Of a stretch of 64,000 nucleotides of DNA, positions 25,601-39,911 are shown piece by piece. Within the stretch, counting starts at the first letter, position 1, and each line of letters starts with the position of its first letter. Both the position numbers and the translations under genes were made by a program. This stretch comes from Chaetorhynchus papuensis (Eukaryota > Chordata > Aves > Passeriformes > Rhipiduridae): contig VWYX01000628.1 in NCBI GenBank assembly GCA_013396525.1, positions 124,001-188,000 of the forward strand. Reading direction: 5' to 3'. The notes below the pieces were generated by a model. The model was not told where the DNA came from, ran no database searches, and saw only the letters and a list, made by a program, of their open reading frames with translations.

Positions 25601-28600
25601 CTAAGAAAATGGATGAAAAACAAGTGCTGAGCAACAGAGAGGTATTTTTGGATTAACCCTGCCAAATGGATTATTTATACCCTAATCTCTGCTGTTGGTA
25701 TGACTGAGCTTTTTAAAGGAAAGTTGCAGCCAGTTTCTTCTGGTTATCTAATGAGGCAGATAAGCTCACGTCTTAAATCAGTTCCACCAACCCCAGGCTG
25801 CCATCCCATGCATATGGACTTCAGGATAATTCTTAAGGAAGGCAAAAAGTGACAGTTTACATAGAGAGATTCTGGGAACCACAGGGCATAAGGACTGTCC
25901 AGACTATAAACAGACCTTAAGCAACAAAACAACATCAAGTGCTGATAGTGTCTTGCTTCAAGAGAAACTTCCGTGACATGATATGCTGGTTAGGGGAACT
26001 GGATCCTGGAAAGAAATGGACACGGCCCAAGCAGTTTTTGCTGCCCAGAGGGTGTCAGTGAAAGCTGGAAGGCAAGCAGGCAAATATATATGAGCAGAAC
26101 AGGGTTCTCCAGTTCATGGGAGCTGGATGCCGTGGCGTTAGCACACAGAGCACTTGGAGAATAGAAAATAGACAAAAGCTTAGACTGCAGAAACCACCCT
26201 GAAAGGTTCAAGGCGGAGTTGTTTCCACATTGAACAGCAGCATCTAACCAGCAGCACCCACAGAGCTGACATCTACCTGGAACCCATGCCTCCAGAGGCC
26301 TCCTTTTGAAAGCCCTAGAGCCCCTCTTTGGCATTACCAAAACCCATGTGTCATGCCCTGAGTGACTGAAACCACCTACATGGGATGAGCAACAGCTTCT
26401 GCATTTTTCTCATTAGTTCTCTTCATGTCATGGTGGAAGACTGGTCACCCTCAATTATCCACAAGAGACTCACCACAGCTGGCAAAAAAAACTGAGCTAA
26501 ATCCTTCCAGGCATACTTTGGATATTTACACAGCAGAATGTATGTATAGTCATTTATTACAGAATCCTAATAATGGGCTTCCATAACCTCTCACAACTAC
26601 TGTTGAGATCCTCCTCCATTCCTTGGCTATCTTTAATATTAGAACAGCTTCTGTTCCCCTGAAATTTAACAGGAGTCTCCTTTGCTACTATTTGAGAACA
26701 TTGCTTCTTGTGCTTTTTTTCCTCTGGAATATCATTTATTCCCTTCCTCCTTGGAGTATCATTTAAAATATTTTAACAAACAGTGTTATCATGCCTGTCC
26801 TCAGTCTTCTTTTCTCTAGACTAAACATCACCACTGCCTTCAACTCATAGGCAGTGCTGTGAGTACTGTATTTCTGTATTTATATTTCTTTGTTTCTGAG
26901 CTCTGTCCAGCTCTGGTTCACATCTTTTCTGATGTCCACAGAATCACATCTGAGATTTCACCAATACATTAAGTACTGAAGTAGTCATTTCCGACATTTC
27001 ATTATACAGTACCTCTGATATTACATCTCGTTGCTGGACTTGTAGATTATAACTACTGTGTTTTTTTCCCCTTCAGGCTTTCACCATGGAAAATAGAACT
27101 TGGGATGTTACCAAGACAGTTGGGAAGGGTATTAGAGACTCTCAAGGCAGGAGTCTGATGGCTCTGTGTAGGAGACAAGTCCAGATATGAAGGTAGACTT
27201 CAGAGAATAGGTGCTACCTCTTACTAGTTTATACAGACTTGATAGTGAATTTGAGCTGATTCATAGTGATGCACACAATGCTCTAGGACAGCTACTTCAA
27301 TAAAATGAGAGTATTTCTGCTGCTGATTTTCAGGTTGCTGATCTGTTTTTTTTTTTTTTAAACTAGAATTACTTCTTGAGCACCAAATTACTTCTTGATA
27401 CATTATTAAAATCTATACCAATAGAAAAACTAAGGAGCAGGCACTACAAATAAAATTACTTATTACAAAAGCATATGCTGAAACAGATACACTAGTGGAA
27501 ACTGGTAATAGTTTCCTAATTTTGTGAGGAGAAACTCAAGTGCATTAAACAATTTTTACCATAACCATCACAGAGAGGAAGATAGTAACAGTAGTAGTCT
27601 GCAGCAACATGTGATTTAAGACTGATGTTTAATTATTTACTCTGCCTAATTATCTAGTGAATTCACTGATTGAGGTTTTAGTTACCTTTCTTGAGCCTTG
27701 AGATCTGCAAAACTTTATCCACAGCTTGCAACTCCTCAATTTTTTTTTTTTCCTCTTCAGTATGAAATTTAGCATCTAATTGCACTTTTTACATTTGGCT
27801 TATGATTGCCTACCAAAATATTTCTCAGGACAGAATCTGACTCATAAAATCTGGCATCATCATCCCCCCAGGACTCCATATTTGTCTCAACCAGCCCAGT
27901 TCTATAATAAAAGCAACATTTGGAAAATAACCTACACTTCAAATCCTAAAGTATCTTCATTTGTCCCTATCAAAAAGGCCTCTTGAACTGTTTTCACCTG
28001 TCAATCAAAATTCTGGCAGCTTTGAACCAAAGCCATTAAGCTTCTCTGTTTTCTCATTCACCACGTGTCTCTTTTCTTCTTGATGCCTTCATTATCTCTG
28101 CTACTTTCTTTCTGGTCTTGTCCTCAATTATGGTCTCTTTGGTTTTAGCCACATTTCTAAGTGGAGAGAAATAAGGAGCCGGAGTCAATGTTTAGAATTA
28201 GCAAACAGGTGTGTTAGTGGACACTGAGGAACAATGAGCCTTGTGGGAGTGAGAAGTGTGATACCTTCGTTAGGCACTCCATTAACATCAAAACTCTTTA
28301 CCAACAGGTTTATACTGGACTATTCTGGGTGCTGGTTGGATTCCTGGATTTAAATGGTTGCATACCTTCCCACTCTAACTTTAGAAACTGGCTCGGTTAC
28401 AAGCTTTACAATCTCCTCTTCTATTAGCTGTTTCTTCTATGTTCTAGAGAAATAATGTGAAGTTCACACAAAACATGCAAAGATTTTCCAGATTTGGAAG
28501 CTGCAGAGAGCAGGAGACTTGTAATCACCCAGAGGTTGACGCAAAGAGTAGGGTTCTAAATTCTCAGCTAAATCTAACAATCTTGAGAGCAACAAAATTA

Positions 28601-31600
28601 ATGAAAGGAAACAAAACTGAGCAAGCAAAGGGAAAAAGCAAAACAGAAATTTCTTTTCATTAAAACTGAATTGGGGTGCTTGCCCCACAGAGAGAAAGAC
28701 ATCTGTGCTGAACAGGCTGAAGAAGAAATTTTCTGTAGACAGCTTTTAACACCTAGTCTCTGAAATTTTAAATAATTAAAATAATTTTCATCCAAGGAAA
28801 TAAAGAGTTGCCCAGGAGAATAAAAACCCTAGATAATGTATGTCTTCCAGAAGGAAGAAGAAAAAGAAGCATGTTGCACAGGGACCAAAATGTCTTGTGT
28901 AGCTGGCAGGGCTCAGCACAGACTGCTCCAGCAGCACGTGTTTCTCACTCCAGTCCAACAGTACCCTGAGGCCAACATGCCCAGAGTGATAAAATTACTG
29001 AAATAACCCCATCTCTGCAGGCAGCAGTGGAGTGAGGACAGGGATCAGTGCTGTCTGTGCAGGAGAGGGTTTGGGGCAGGTCCCAGCAGGCTTTCAGCTG
29101 TGCTCCTGAGGGATGGGCATCAGTGCTTGGGAAGCGCTGGCCCGCAGCCCGCTGAGGGGCTGTTATCCTGTGCAGGCACACCTCACACAATTAGCTCATC
29201 CACCTCTGGGCCAAGAGAGGTCCTGATAGCTGCTGGGGGTGGTACCTGTGCTAACAAGCTCCTTCAAAGGCAGTAAGTGCATTAATAACAAAAATCAAAG
29301 CCACCCATGAAGAAAGAGGTGCCTGGAGAACCAAGGATGCCAGCAACACCTTGGGATGAACAGTGAGGCCCTTCCACAGCCTGCATTTAACATTGCTGCC
29401 CATCTCCTAGGATGACAAGCCAGAGTAAGCACTGCTTCCCAGGAGTATTCAGTGGTTTAGCACAGAGCAGCACTGCACTTAATCCTGTCATCCAAATTCT
29501 TCGTTGTTCTTGGAAAAGATGCCAGAATACCACGGGAGGAGCTGGCCTAATTGCTTCGTTTCATTACCATCTATGGATGCTTCTGTCAAGCTAACCTCCT
29601 TTACTGACTGGGCTTCTTTACAGCTCCTGACCTTCAGCCTCATGAGAGGGTTTGAAACACCAGCTTCATGGTCCACTTCCCCCATAGTCTATTTTTTAGC
29701 TTATTTTTTAACACTCTCTGTCCATCGTGGTTATTCAAAGTAGTTACTCTTTTCCACAGCTAACCCTGCTGCTCAGTTTAAAGTGCAGTTTCTCTGAAGA
29801 ATATTCTGGACAGGGTATTTTCTGCTTCAAACAGACTAGTGGCCTTTTTTTTTCTTAAGTTTTCCAGGTATTTTTTTGCTTAACAGCTGGATTTTATGTT
29901 ACCTACTTCTAAGTTCCTGCAGCAAAGATTCCTTCTGTTTCTGCAAAGTAGATATGGAGTAGAGATCACCAAAGACCTATAAGCATCCCACCTCATTCCC
30001 AATACTCTGTGCTGGTTTTACCAGTATTCAGTATTTAAATAGTGTTTTGCAGAATATCTGTAACACCTGTGGTGGAAGATCACTCCCCATGCAATAGCAT
30101 TAGAAACAGCAGCAGAATTACTGCAGGAATAGCATGGCCTCAAGTTGTTTGCTTGGCACAAAGCAGAGTTAAACAGGCACTGTTTTTCTAGACTTTGCAG
30201 TGGCCTTTAATTACTGATCAGATGCTGAAATTTGTATAGTAAAGTTTTTATTCCCATGAGGTCTATCTTTCTTTTTACCCCCAAGAATAGGCTTGTTTCA
30301 GATCCTCAGTGCAACATCACCATGATCTGATTCCAGCAGAGAGGGTACAGCAGTCCCTTCTGCCAGTGGTGGTGACCCTTCACCATGGTAAGACAGTTGT
30401 CTTGGTGCAGCACCCCTCGGTCTTGGCAATCTTATCTCAGTCCTCTGGATACCAAGAGAAAAGTGGCAAATCTGTAGAAGGCAGATTTCTCAGGCCCTTG
30501 TGCATGGGCTGTGAATTTGTGTGTAGAAGATGCTTCTGACAGGAAGGCTGGATTGCCTTCCAGCTGTGGCATCCAGTTAGACAAGCCAACACTTTGTTGG
30601 AAACTGCATTTCCAACAACTGGAACAATTACAGCATACCCAGCAGGATAGGACTCCCTTTTGCATATTTGAATAGAAGCAACACAAATAACAGATGATAA
30701 CCACAATCACTTTTGACTGAGTACTACTTAGAAGACTATCACCTGAAAGATACAGGAATTCATTTTTTTTAATGCTTTTTCCACTTGGACAGCAACCACA
30801 CCAGAACAAGGAAAGTTGATACAAAGAGAAGGCACAGATTAAAAAAAAAAATAAAAGTAAAGCAAAAGTAAAGGAATTAAATCTACACTTGTGAAGAATA
30901 GTACTGATCATAGTGATTCTATAAAAGTCTCCATCTTCACATTTTTCACATATTCAGCTACAGAGCAGGTTACAAACAAAGGAGAATTCTTATGAGGCAA
31001 AGCAGGAAAAAATTAACCAAAGGGTAGAAGTTCATTCTGAATCCAAAGCCAATAACCCCCCAAAACAAAACCATAAGTTTCTTTCAGCCAAGTATTTTTA
31101 TTGCTTAGCTTGTGGAAAATGGCTCTATAATTAGAAAAAGAATGAAAGGGGGTTTTACTATTTAGATCATAATACATTATTATTTTCTGATAAGAACATT
31201 TGAGCGACCTAAAAAGTGTTTGTCTTTCTGAATAGATTTGTGGAGTAAAGTAGCCTGACCAACAAAAAAAATTATTCTAAAACTAGGGGGTTTTAAAACA
31301 CTAAAAGTATGCACAAGGGTGCAAAGCCAGTTCTGCTTGCAGGGTTTATAATCTAGCCAATAGCATGAAAGGAGAGATGAATTGAGAGACCCATGAAAAG
31401 GATTCTAAGGCCACAATGCAAACTGTTCTTGAGGGTGAAAAAAAATTAAAACAGATAATTTACCATACATGTGAGCTTGAAATAATTTGATTATAGCAGT
31501 ATCCAGAGAGTTTCTTAGACTGTCTGTTGTGTAATACTTTGTAGAGGGTTTTTAACATCAATCTTATTTAGGGTCCTATATATACCATACAGTAGGATAG

Positions 31601-34600
31601 TCATTTTAGCAGTATTGAGGGTGACTCTCAGCAAGATGATCTGGATATAAACATCATTAGCCAAAGCATCTGCTCTTGGCCAGTGTCAGAGACAGAATAT
31701 GAAAACAGACAAGCTTTTGATTACATACTCTGAGGTCAACAGGCTGCACAGAGATATTAGTTTGGGTCTCAGTGGCAAGTTAATGCTGACAGATCAAGTC
31801 AATTAATTTTCCTTTTGGTCTGTTCAAGCTGGCCAGGCACAGCCAGAGCCACAGTGCTGCTCTGCTGTGGTATCTCCCTGGAGTTTAAAGTTCACTTTCT
31901 GCAAAAATAGTCTGCGTGGAAAAGATTAGCCTGTGGAGGCTCATGAAGGTGGCTACTGCTTTCTCCTGTGTGTACTAGAGACCTCTTGTAGGAGCAGGAG
32001 CTCACTTGCTGGGTTACTCTGGTGAGGGCACTGCAAGGAAATTGTCATGGGAGAAGAGGAAGAGAAAGTATCGCTGTCTTTCCAAAGACTTTTGTCTACT
32101 TTAAACACATGGCAAGCCACTGAAACTAAGGAACCTTACAAAGAAATAAAGGCTCTGCATCACAAGATAGTTCAATCAGTGGGTGCCATGATATAATAAC
32201 ACCATGAATGTAACACTGTCAGAGAAGTGAAAAACATCCAAAAGGTGGGACCATTTTGAAGGACCCTACCTGTGATCACTGTGCACAAGGCCTGCATGAA
32301 GATGGGAGCACTCATTTCACAGCAGCAGCACAGACCCAAGAGCTCGGTGATGAGACACAACAAAGGTGGGGTGGGGGGAGCTGTGTGGAAACTGTCTGAA
32401 AAGACCAACTTGCAAATTCAAAGCATGTGAGTCCCTCAGCTGAGGGCACACATGGAGCCAGCGCTACTGGAGGATCTCAGGGCACCTTGTGCAGGCCAAG
32501 AAAAGCCACTGAGCCACAGGAGGCAGGACACGGGCAGACAGGCACTGCCTCGTGGCAGGTTTTCAGGAGAAATCCACATGGAAGAAATGAGATGGAAGAA
32601 AAACATTGCTGGTCTCCAAATGGAATATGCGTAAATCTGTCAAATCAACAGTAGCTCACTCAGCCTTTCACAGTGCTGATGTACTGGGATCTTCCAAGAT
32701 GTTTTTCTGAAGGAAAATTATTGAATAGATGAAACCCCTCACCCGAGGGCAGTCGCAGGCTGCTATCCAGCAGAGTCCCCATGACAGCACAATGAGCACC
32801 ATGGCTACAGATGTGCACTGGCCAGAGCTGGGACCATTCTACAGCACTCAGGCCAGATGCCACGGAGCAGCTCACATCCCTACCACTAAATCCACCCTCT
32901 GAAAAGGGAGGTGGGCTCGGGGGAGGCACTGCCTCCTAATCAGCTGTTGACACAAGATGAAGACTGGTCCCAACTCCCAAGCTGTGCCCAGGAATTGCAT
33001 ATGAAGGCAAGAACTGGAAAGGTTTCTGGTATGATTTTGGCCTCAATCAGCAGCTTAATGTCACAGATGGGACTGGGTACCAGCATTCAGGCACTGCACG
33101 AGTCCTGCCATGACACAGTTCATCTATATACTAAGCTGTATGAAAAGACCATATAAATCTTTACTGGGAGACGTTATATGGGGACCAAAATGTTCCTTGG
33201 TATTAATATCCAACTCCAGCCATTGCTATAAAATAGTGACAGCAACAGAAACATATGAAGAGGCAATTTCAGTGTTAATTTTTTTTTTTTTTCCATCAAG
33301 AGTTCTCTGTAACTTGAATAGTTAGCTTGCTAACCAATAAATTTCACCTCTGGACTTGAGAAATCAGTAGAAACTGTGGCATAAAATGCAAGCAGCGGAC
33401 AGACCAATGTGATAGCCTGAGGAGGAGCGTTCCCAGAAAACAAGGGAGTTACGTCTCAGCTCACTACCAGAGTCACTGCAAGGGCAATATACCTAAAGGA
33501 GTTTTCTTAGATTTCCAAAAATGAGTTGAACAAGGTCCCTCTCAAAGACCCACAATAAACAAAGGCTGGTGTTAAGGAAAAGGGGAGATCCTTTAAAAAA
33601 CAATACTTTTAAGTGTGGGAGGAGGAAATGTAGAAATGAAACAAATACCAATATTCATATGAAGGTTATATTAGGGAACTGTGCCCTTCAATGTAGTCCT
33701 AAGTTGTTTTGAAAAAAAGGCAGCTTAGCACGAGTGAAAACTTGGGGATGAGGCAGTACAAGAAAAGAGGAGGTCCAACACTGAACAGCCAGAGGATGTC
33801 AGGAGAACAAAACTTCCCGTGACACAAAAATCTTCCAAGCAGCAAGTAATGTTAAGCAGTGTGATGAGACTGGTAAAAGCACTCATCTCGTTTTGGCTGT
33901 TCCTGAGGGTACAGCAGAAGGCAGCAGCAGAGCAGATCATAGCCATGCTCTCAAATCAACAACACTCTTCTGGGTAACTCTAAGAATATAGCTGGAAAAA
34001 ATAGAAGTTATAAATCTGGCAACATAATGAATTTTATTTTTAGATAAAATATGGTGCTTAAAAACATCAGTGGTAATGGAAATTTCTTTATGAGACCCAC
34101 CTCTGCCCTTATTTATTAATATGTCAGTGGCTAGAATAAAATAATACTTCATGGTTTTATTCTATTCAATTGACCTAGAATAGAGTGATTTTAATCTCTT
34201 CTTCCCTGGTAACATCTACAATACATCACATGATCTTATCTCCTTATCTCCAGTTATGCTCTTGATCCTACTTTTCTAAACAGCAGTTTCATTTGCCCTG
34301 TCTCTGTTTCCTGGAACGACCCAGATTACTGCTCCTTCTGCAACATGGGAAGGATTCCTATTCATAGAGAATGCTGCTTCCTGATGGAAAATGGTTTTCC
34401 AAGACATGCTTAGGTAACTGAGGTGCAGCACCCCATCAGACAAAATATGATCTCTCGAATGATCTTCAGGCTAAGCAGATACCTAAGAAAGTACTAAACA
34501 TGGCATCCAAACACAGGACTTCTGTTCCCCTCACTATTATTTCTGAACTCTGCTGAAATTCAGAACTGTCTTGCTAGAAATTACCATTGCTCATATTTTA

Positions 34601-37521
34601 ACAGCAGAATTGGAGCAGCCCAAGTTGCAGATGGTTTGCAGCTGGATCCCCACATTTTTACAAACAGCTGGACCCTTGTACCCCTTGAACTTTGCAGGCT
34701 TAAGCTACATCTAAGAAACGTGCTTAATGTAAAGACTGCAGAACCTGGCAGAGATGCAAAATGCCACCTGCAGCATTTACACAATTTATTTGCTTTAATC
34801 CCATATTGCTCAGTACAAGGAGAGATGTGTTATTTATCCAAAGTTTGTTCTGGTATCAGAAAATAAAAGCATGTACACAGCTCACACAAGACTGGCGGGG
34901 GGGGAATCAACATTTTCCATTAGCAAATATGAAAACAAGTGCATCTTATGTCTGTCTTATGTTGGAACAGGATCCAGATTGGGTGAGTTTATATGACCTT
35001 CCTGGAAGGAACATGCTCTCGCAGCATGTCATATCAGACCTAGGCACGAACTCCTGAAACTAACACTTGCCACAAGTGCAATTCTTCATTTTCTGTATTC
35101 CAAGGGACTTTTTTCTAGTTTGCTGATCAATACTGACAATGTCTGAAATCTAAAACCCTCTGCTTGCAGAGGAATGACACCAAGGGTGGTTACATCAGGC
35201 TCAGCAATGTGAGAACCTCCTCCCCTCCGCAGCTGAGTGCCGTGCCCGGCTGGCTCCCGTCCTGGCAGCTGACCAGGCTGCCGAGCAGCACTAATGGCAT
35301 TTTGGGTTTTGTCCTGCAAGATCTCTGCACAAAGACTATTCAGCACAGAGGCACTGCCCCAGTAAACACCCTCTCTAGTCTGCACTGAAACCGTTCCACA
35401 CAAGCTGAAGTACACGTTAATCAGGATTCACTTCCAGAGCAATCCTGTTAGCTTAATTAAGCCTTCAGCATCCCAAGAAAAACAGTCAGAAGGAGAGCAA
35501 TCCTGCAAGCTGGGAGAAGAACCATCTTTCCCCAGTCTGCCCCTCCAAAAGAGCTGATCTAGGATTACAAAATGCCTCTGCATGTAGCATAAAGACATGA
35601 GAAGTGTGTCAAGCACAAGAATAATTATTAAAAAAATTTGTCATGGCAGATAAACATAGGAGACATTAACAATAGCCAGTTTTTCATAGCCTGCTTAGAT
35701 CCCTTGGATAAGAGTAGGCACATGATTAACCAAAAATTCTAGCCAATAGCTGATGTTATTTCAGCATTTTTCAAATGCTTCAACTAGAACCTTGTCAAAA
35801 TAAACGGTGGATTTGTGCTGTATGTGCTTATATGGCAAGGTTGATCCACGCTGATACTATTACAGTGTTGTAAAGCATAAAATCTAGTTAATGGTTTCTG
35901 CCAAACCATGAATCAGTTGCAAAATAGCAACCTAAAGTATGTTCTTTTTTTCCATTCTCTAATATTTCTTCACAGCACAACCCAAACAATTGCTCATAAT
36001 TAAACTGATTGGAGGAGCAGACACTGGCAGGAAATACACTGCTGGCACTGCTCCGACGGCACTTCATTGTACTGGATTTAGAACAATTACATCAGTTCCT
36101 TTCATTTTGCAGAAAAAGAGCAGGGGGGCTGCTTTTTATCTTTTGCTCTCTACAAGCAAAATCAATGTTTATCAAATCTCCTGAAGCAGATTCACGTATT
36201 TTTAATGAACAGCGTTAAGTGCATCCTTGAACACCCTGCTGCCTTTGCCCATCCTCTTCACCTTCTTCATGGATGCTTTGTATTATTAGTCAGTATCCGT
36301 CAGGGTATTTGAGGAAAACTTAAGTAGATTAGCTTTAAATAATGGAAGGACAGAAAATGAAACATATTATACAACAAGCAAGCAAAGGTAGAGTGAAACC
36401 GGAGTCCACATTTAAAAATAACATGACTTGCAACTTCTTCCTCATCTTCCTCATCCATGGAGCAAGAGTTGTGGGCACATATTATTGAGTAGAATAACAT
36501 CCCACAGCCCTGTAGGGAAGCTAAAGCCAAATTTTGCTCTTGAGCAGACATACACAGTTTGAACTAAATTTGAACAGAGACAAAGGGATTGCTGATACCT
36601 GTGGAGATAAAGTCAAAAGAACCCCGCATAAAACTGTGAAACTGTTTCTTCTCCTTCACAGTAGTTTTGTACCCCAGACTTTCCTACACAAACCTGAAAG
36701 CATTCAGCTCTGTTTAGAGTACCTACAGCTCACAGCTCTGCACAGAGATAGAAGTCACATTTAGGAGGTCCTTTAGCCAAATGAACTGTCTGTATTGCAA
36801 GAAGCCCTGTTTTCAGTTACCATGACCACCTTGACAGAGCAAGGGTTTGTCCTCATTCTGCAGTGCCTGGTCTGCTGGGCAGCTCACAGAGTAAGAGGGT
36901 GGCATGTCTCTGCAGCAATTTTTTGCTCCCAGCAGAACATGAGCAAATTTGAGCCTGCACAGAGGCCAGTCACAATCTGGCAGTCAGATAGATACTCATG
37001 CATTCAATTAAAGTGCTTTTTCTCTCACACATAGCCGGTGCTGCAGCACTTCCCATGAGTGGCTGTGAATAGATCTTTGAAGAGGTTCTCACAGAATGAA
37101 TGTACCTCTGTTTCCCCCAACTGCTGAATAGAGGGCAAACTTGTTTCAGAAATATAATCTATATTAGTATATTTATAAGTGAGATCTGTGCATTAACATC
37201 TCATTCTTTACCCATAAAGACTTAGAAAAAAAATCCAGTGTTTTTGAGGGGGGGGGGGGCGGAGAAAGGAAAAAAACCTGCTTGTGAATAGAGTACTGTG
37301 CAAGGAGTGGGGAAGATAAGGCTTGCAGCTTGCCTTCAGCAAATCCCTTTGTTTCTTTCCCCTTCTCTTTCATGGTCCTAAGTCTTGTCTACCAGTATAA
37401 ACAGCCCCCTGGGAGACATAGCCACAGCTGATGTTCCTAAAAACTCCTTTAGTAGTACATCCCATAAATATCAAATATCATTAAAAATAAGAATTTGTAT
37501 ATTCTAAAGATGAGGTTACAA
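25601..37521. other. Intergenic or intronic DNA, no gene recognised
   Basis: AT-rich, with short homopolymers. The longest open frame (30432-30911, minus, 159 codons) begins with a hydrophobic run produced by an A-rich tract and has no recognisable domain. The region near 35.2-35.3 kb is somewhat GC-richer but carries no supported exon. Confidence 0.6.
37248..37259. repeat. Poly-G run
   Basis: Twelve consecutive G bases, flanked by T and C. Run length may be imprecise because of sequencing error. Confidence 0.9.
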
Positions 37522-38320
37522 GTCACAGAATCAGAGTATTGCTGAGGTTGGAAGTGCCCTCTAGGCATCATTTAGCCCAGCCACCCCCCACTCATGGGAT
37601 AGCCAGCTACAACATGCCATGCAAGACTACATCCAGTCAGGTTTTTAATGTCTCCCAAGGATGTCAACTCCACAACTTGTCTTGGCAATGTCTTTCAGCA
37701 TTCAGCCATCTTCACAGCAAAGTCTCCAAGTATTCTTCCTGTAGTCCAACCTGAGCATATTGCCTTTCCTTCTTTCACAGGACACCACCGAGCAGAATCT
37801 GTCTCCATCTTTTCTCCCATCTCTGCCCAGGCAACATCTCCCTCTCTCTCACTCTCATTTTAATGCCATGGTCCTTTCATCATGTGGTTATTTGCTGGCC
37901 TCCTCTTCTACCTCCATGTCTTGTACTGGGAAGGCCAGAAGTGGGCACGGCCCACCTTGCCTCACCAGGACTGAGCAGAGCAGAAGGATCCCCTCCCTCA
38001 ACCTGCTGCAACCCAAGAGGCTGCTGGGCACCTGTGCCACAAGGACACACTGCTGGCTCACATCAACTTGGTATCCACCAGGAGCCCCAGCTTTTTTTCT
38101 GCAGAACTGCTTCCCATCTGGTCAGACTGTGGAATATCCAGGTGGAGGACTTCATGCTTACTACCTCTGGTGAACATCGTGTGGTCCCTGGTCACTGTTT
38201 CTCCAGCTTGTCAAGGCCCTCTGAATGGCAGCACAACACTCTGGTGTATCAGCCTCTCTTCCCAGCTTTACAGCATCTACAGAGCAAGTTCCACACCCAA
38301 ATAAACATGAAGTGGATTGA
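37522..38320 (-). mobile_element. CR1-like LINE fragment, antisense to the plus strand
   Basis: The left end (cacagaatcagagtattgctg, then ggttggaag and tagcccagcc) is a degenerate CR1 3' end read in reverse. The following bases (gatgtcaactccacaactt, cattcagccatcttcac, aagtattcttcctgtagtcc) and the stretch near 38190-38250 (tctccagcttgtcaaggccctctg) match antisense CR1 body sequence common in birds. Frames here are broken. It is older than the CR1 in the DST intron. Several open frames reported across it on the plus strand are chance. Confidence 0.7.
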
Positions 38321-38328
38321 ACCAGAAG

Positions 38329-38590
38329 AAGTTTAGATGGAAAAATGTCTTCACAGAAAGGTTTGTCAAGCACTGAACCAGGCTGTCCAGGGAAATGGTC
38401 GACAGAAAGGTTTGTCAAGCACTGGACCAGGCTGTCCAGAGAAATGGCCGACCATCCCTGAAGATACTTAAAAGGTGTGTAGATGGGGCACTTATGGACA
38501 TAGTTTACTGGTGGACTTGGAAATTCTGGGTTAATGATGTGACTTAATTATCTTAGAGAACTTTTCCAGCCTAAATGGTTCTGTGATTCT
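38329..38590 (+). mobile_element. CR1 LINE 3' end fragment with internal 49-bp tandem repeat
   Basis: Plus-strand sense CR1: agtttagatgg...cttcacagaaagg, accatccctgaagatactta, gtgtgtagatggggcactta, then the terminal cttttccagcctaaatggtt with ctgtgattct. A 49-base segment is present twice in tandem (38353-38401 and 38402-38450) with three differences. It abuts the antisense CR1 fragment, so the pair is arranged back to back. Confidence 0.85.
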
Positions 38591-39878
38591 AAAACAGCAG
38601 CAGAAGTACATTTTGATCTGTCACTAATGGATTCTGGTTGCATGGTTTGCACAGCCCCAGAGCTGCTTGAGGCCATCTAGACTTGAGAATCACCATCAGC
38701 TCACCTGTCAGAGGCACAGAGGGGCCACTGTGCAGAAAGACTATTTGGCTTGTTTGTTCTGCATCATGCCATTCTCAGTCGTGAGAATAAATCAATTACA
38801 CGGGAAAATGAAGGAGAAATAGCAGCTGCTTGTTGCAGAAGTGCAGCAGCCCTGAGACACAAGTGGAATGTCAGCATTTTAAAGTGGATGTTTTTTCCAT
38901 TTTGTGAACAATCTCCTTTTGCAGTTTATCTTTCTGTATAAGAAGGAGGGTGCCTACTTTCTATTTATAACTTTGCTGGGAAAGAGTCAATGTTTTGGTT
39001 TTATTAGACCACTGTTAGAACAGAAACATTCCAGAGCCCTAAACTGAAAGATGAATTCATATTCATGTTTGTGTTTCCCCTGAGCCTGTGCTCCCTAGCA
39101 GAAACACTCGATGGGCACAGTGTAGTGTAACTGCTTGACTCGTACATTTGTAACTAGCACATCCAATGCCTTCTCCAGCAGATAATGCTGTATGGCTAAA
39201 CACTGACTTGTAGCTATTTTAAAAAATTAATCACATTTTAAATTTCCAGATAAGCCAAGATGTCTTTTCAGGCAAGGAGGATTAAATTTAGTTTCCCAAA
39301 CAGACATAATTAAATAATGATGTTCTTGAAAGAGAGGGATGTTGTTCTCAGGTTGAGGATGAAGATTAGCATGTGCCAAAACAGTTTCCTGATTTGCCAG
39401 CTAATTTCCTGAATAGTCTCAGCCAAAGGACTTGATCTGCTTCTCTGTTTCCTATCTACAGCAGTGGCATATTCCTTCTTCCCTTCTTCCTACTCTTTAG
39501 ATGTAAAATGGTAAGAGCAGAGCAGCACTCTGCAGAGGTTACAGATACCAGAATGAGGGACCAGCAGTGACACAGTAACCCTAATTCGTATTTAAGACAC
39601 TCCCTACGAGGACTGAACACTTCTGTCCTGCAGACAGCTTTGGTACATACTGCCTTTATAAACAAGAGGCGTTTGAACATTTGCTCTTTGAACCAGGCTG
39701 TTCAGAGCAATTCTAACTTCACCAAGAGGTGGTTTTTTGCTCTCCCATCTCATCTGCTTTTTAATTAAACATCTCTTTGGAACAAGACTTAGATAACATG
39801 ATATCTCAAACATAAGAGAAAGTTTGGAAGTACACAGAATACTTATCCCATTCTAAATCAACCACCTGTTGGCCTCAG

Positions 39879-39911
39879 AAAAAAAAAAAAGAAAAAGAAA
39901 AAAGAGAAAAG
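39879..39911. repeat. A-rich low-complexity tract
   Basis: Poly-A interrupted by single G bases; no transposon body adjoins it that I can recognise. Confidence 0.9.

Noticed and set aside
30432..30911. 159-codon minus-strand open frame with a hydrophobic start
   Set aside because: The hydrophobic part comes from an A-rich tract read in reverse, there is no domain or splice context, and a shorter frame overlaps it; most likely chance.
37760..38336. Two long plus-strand frames (137 and 157 codons)
   Set aside because: They lie in antisense CR1 sequence and are shadows of the repeat.
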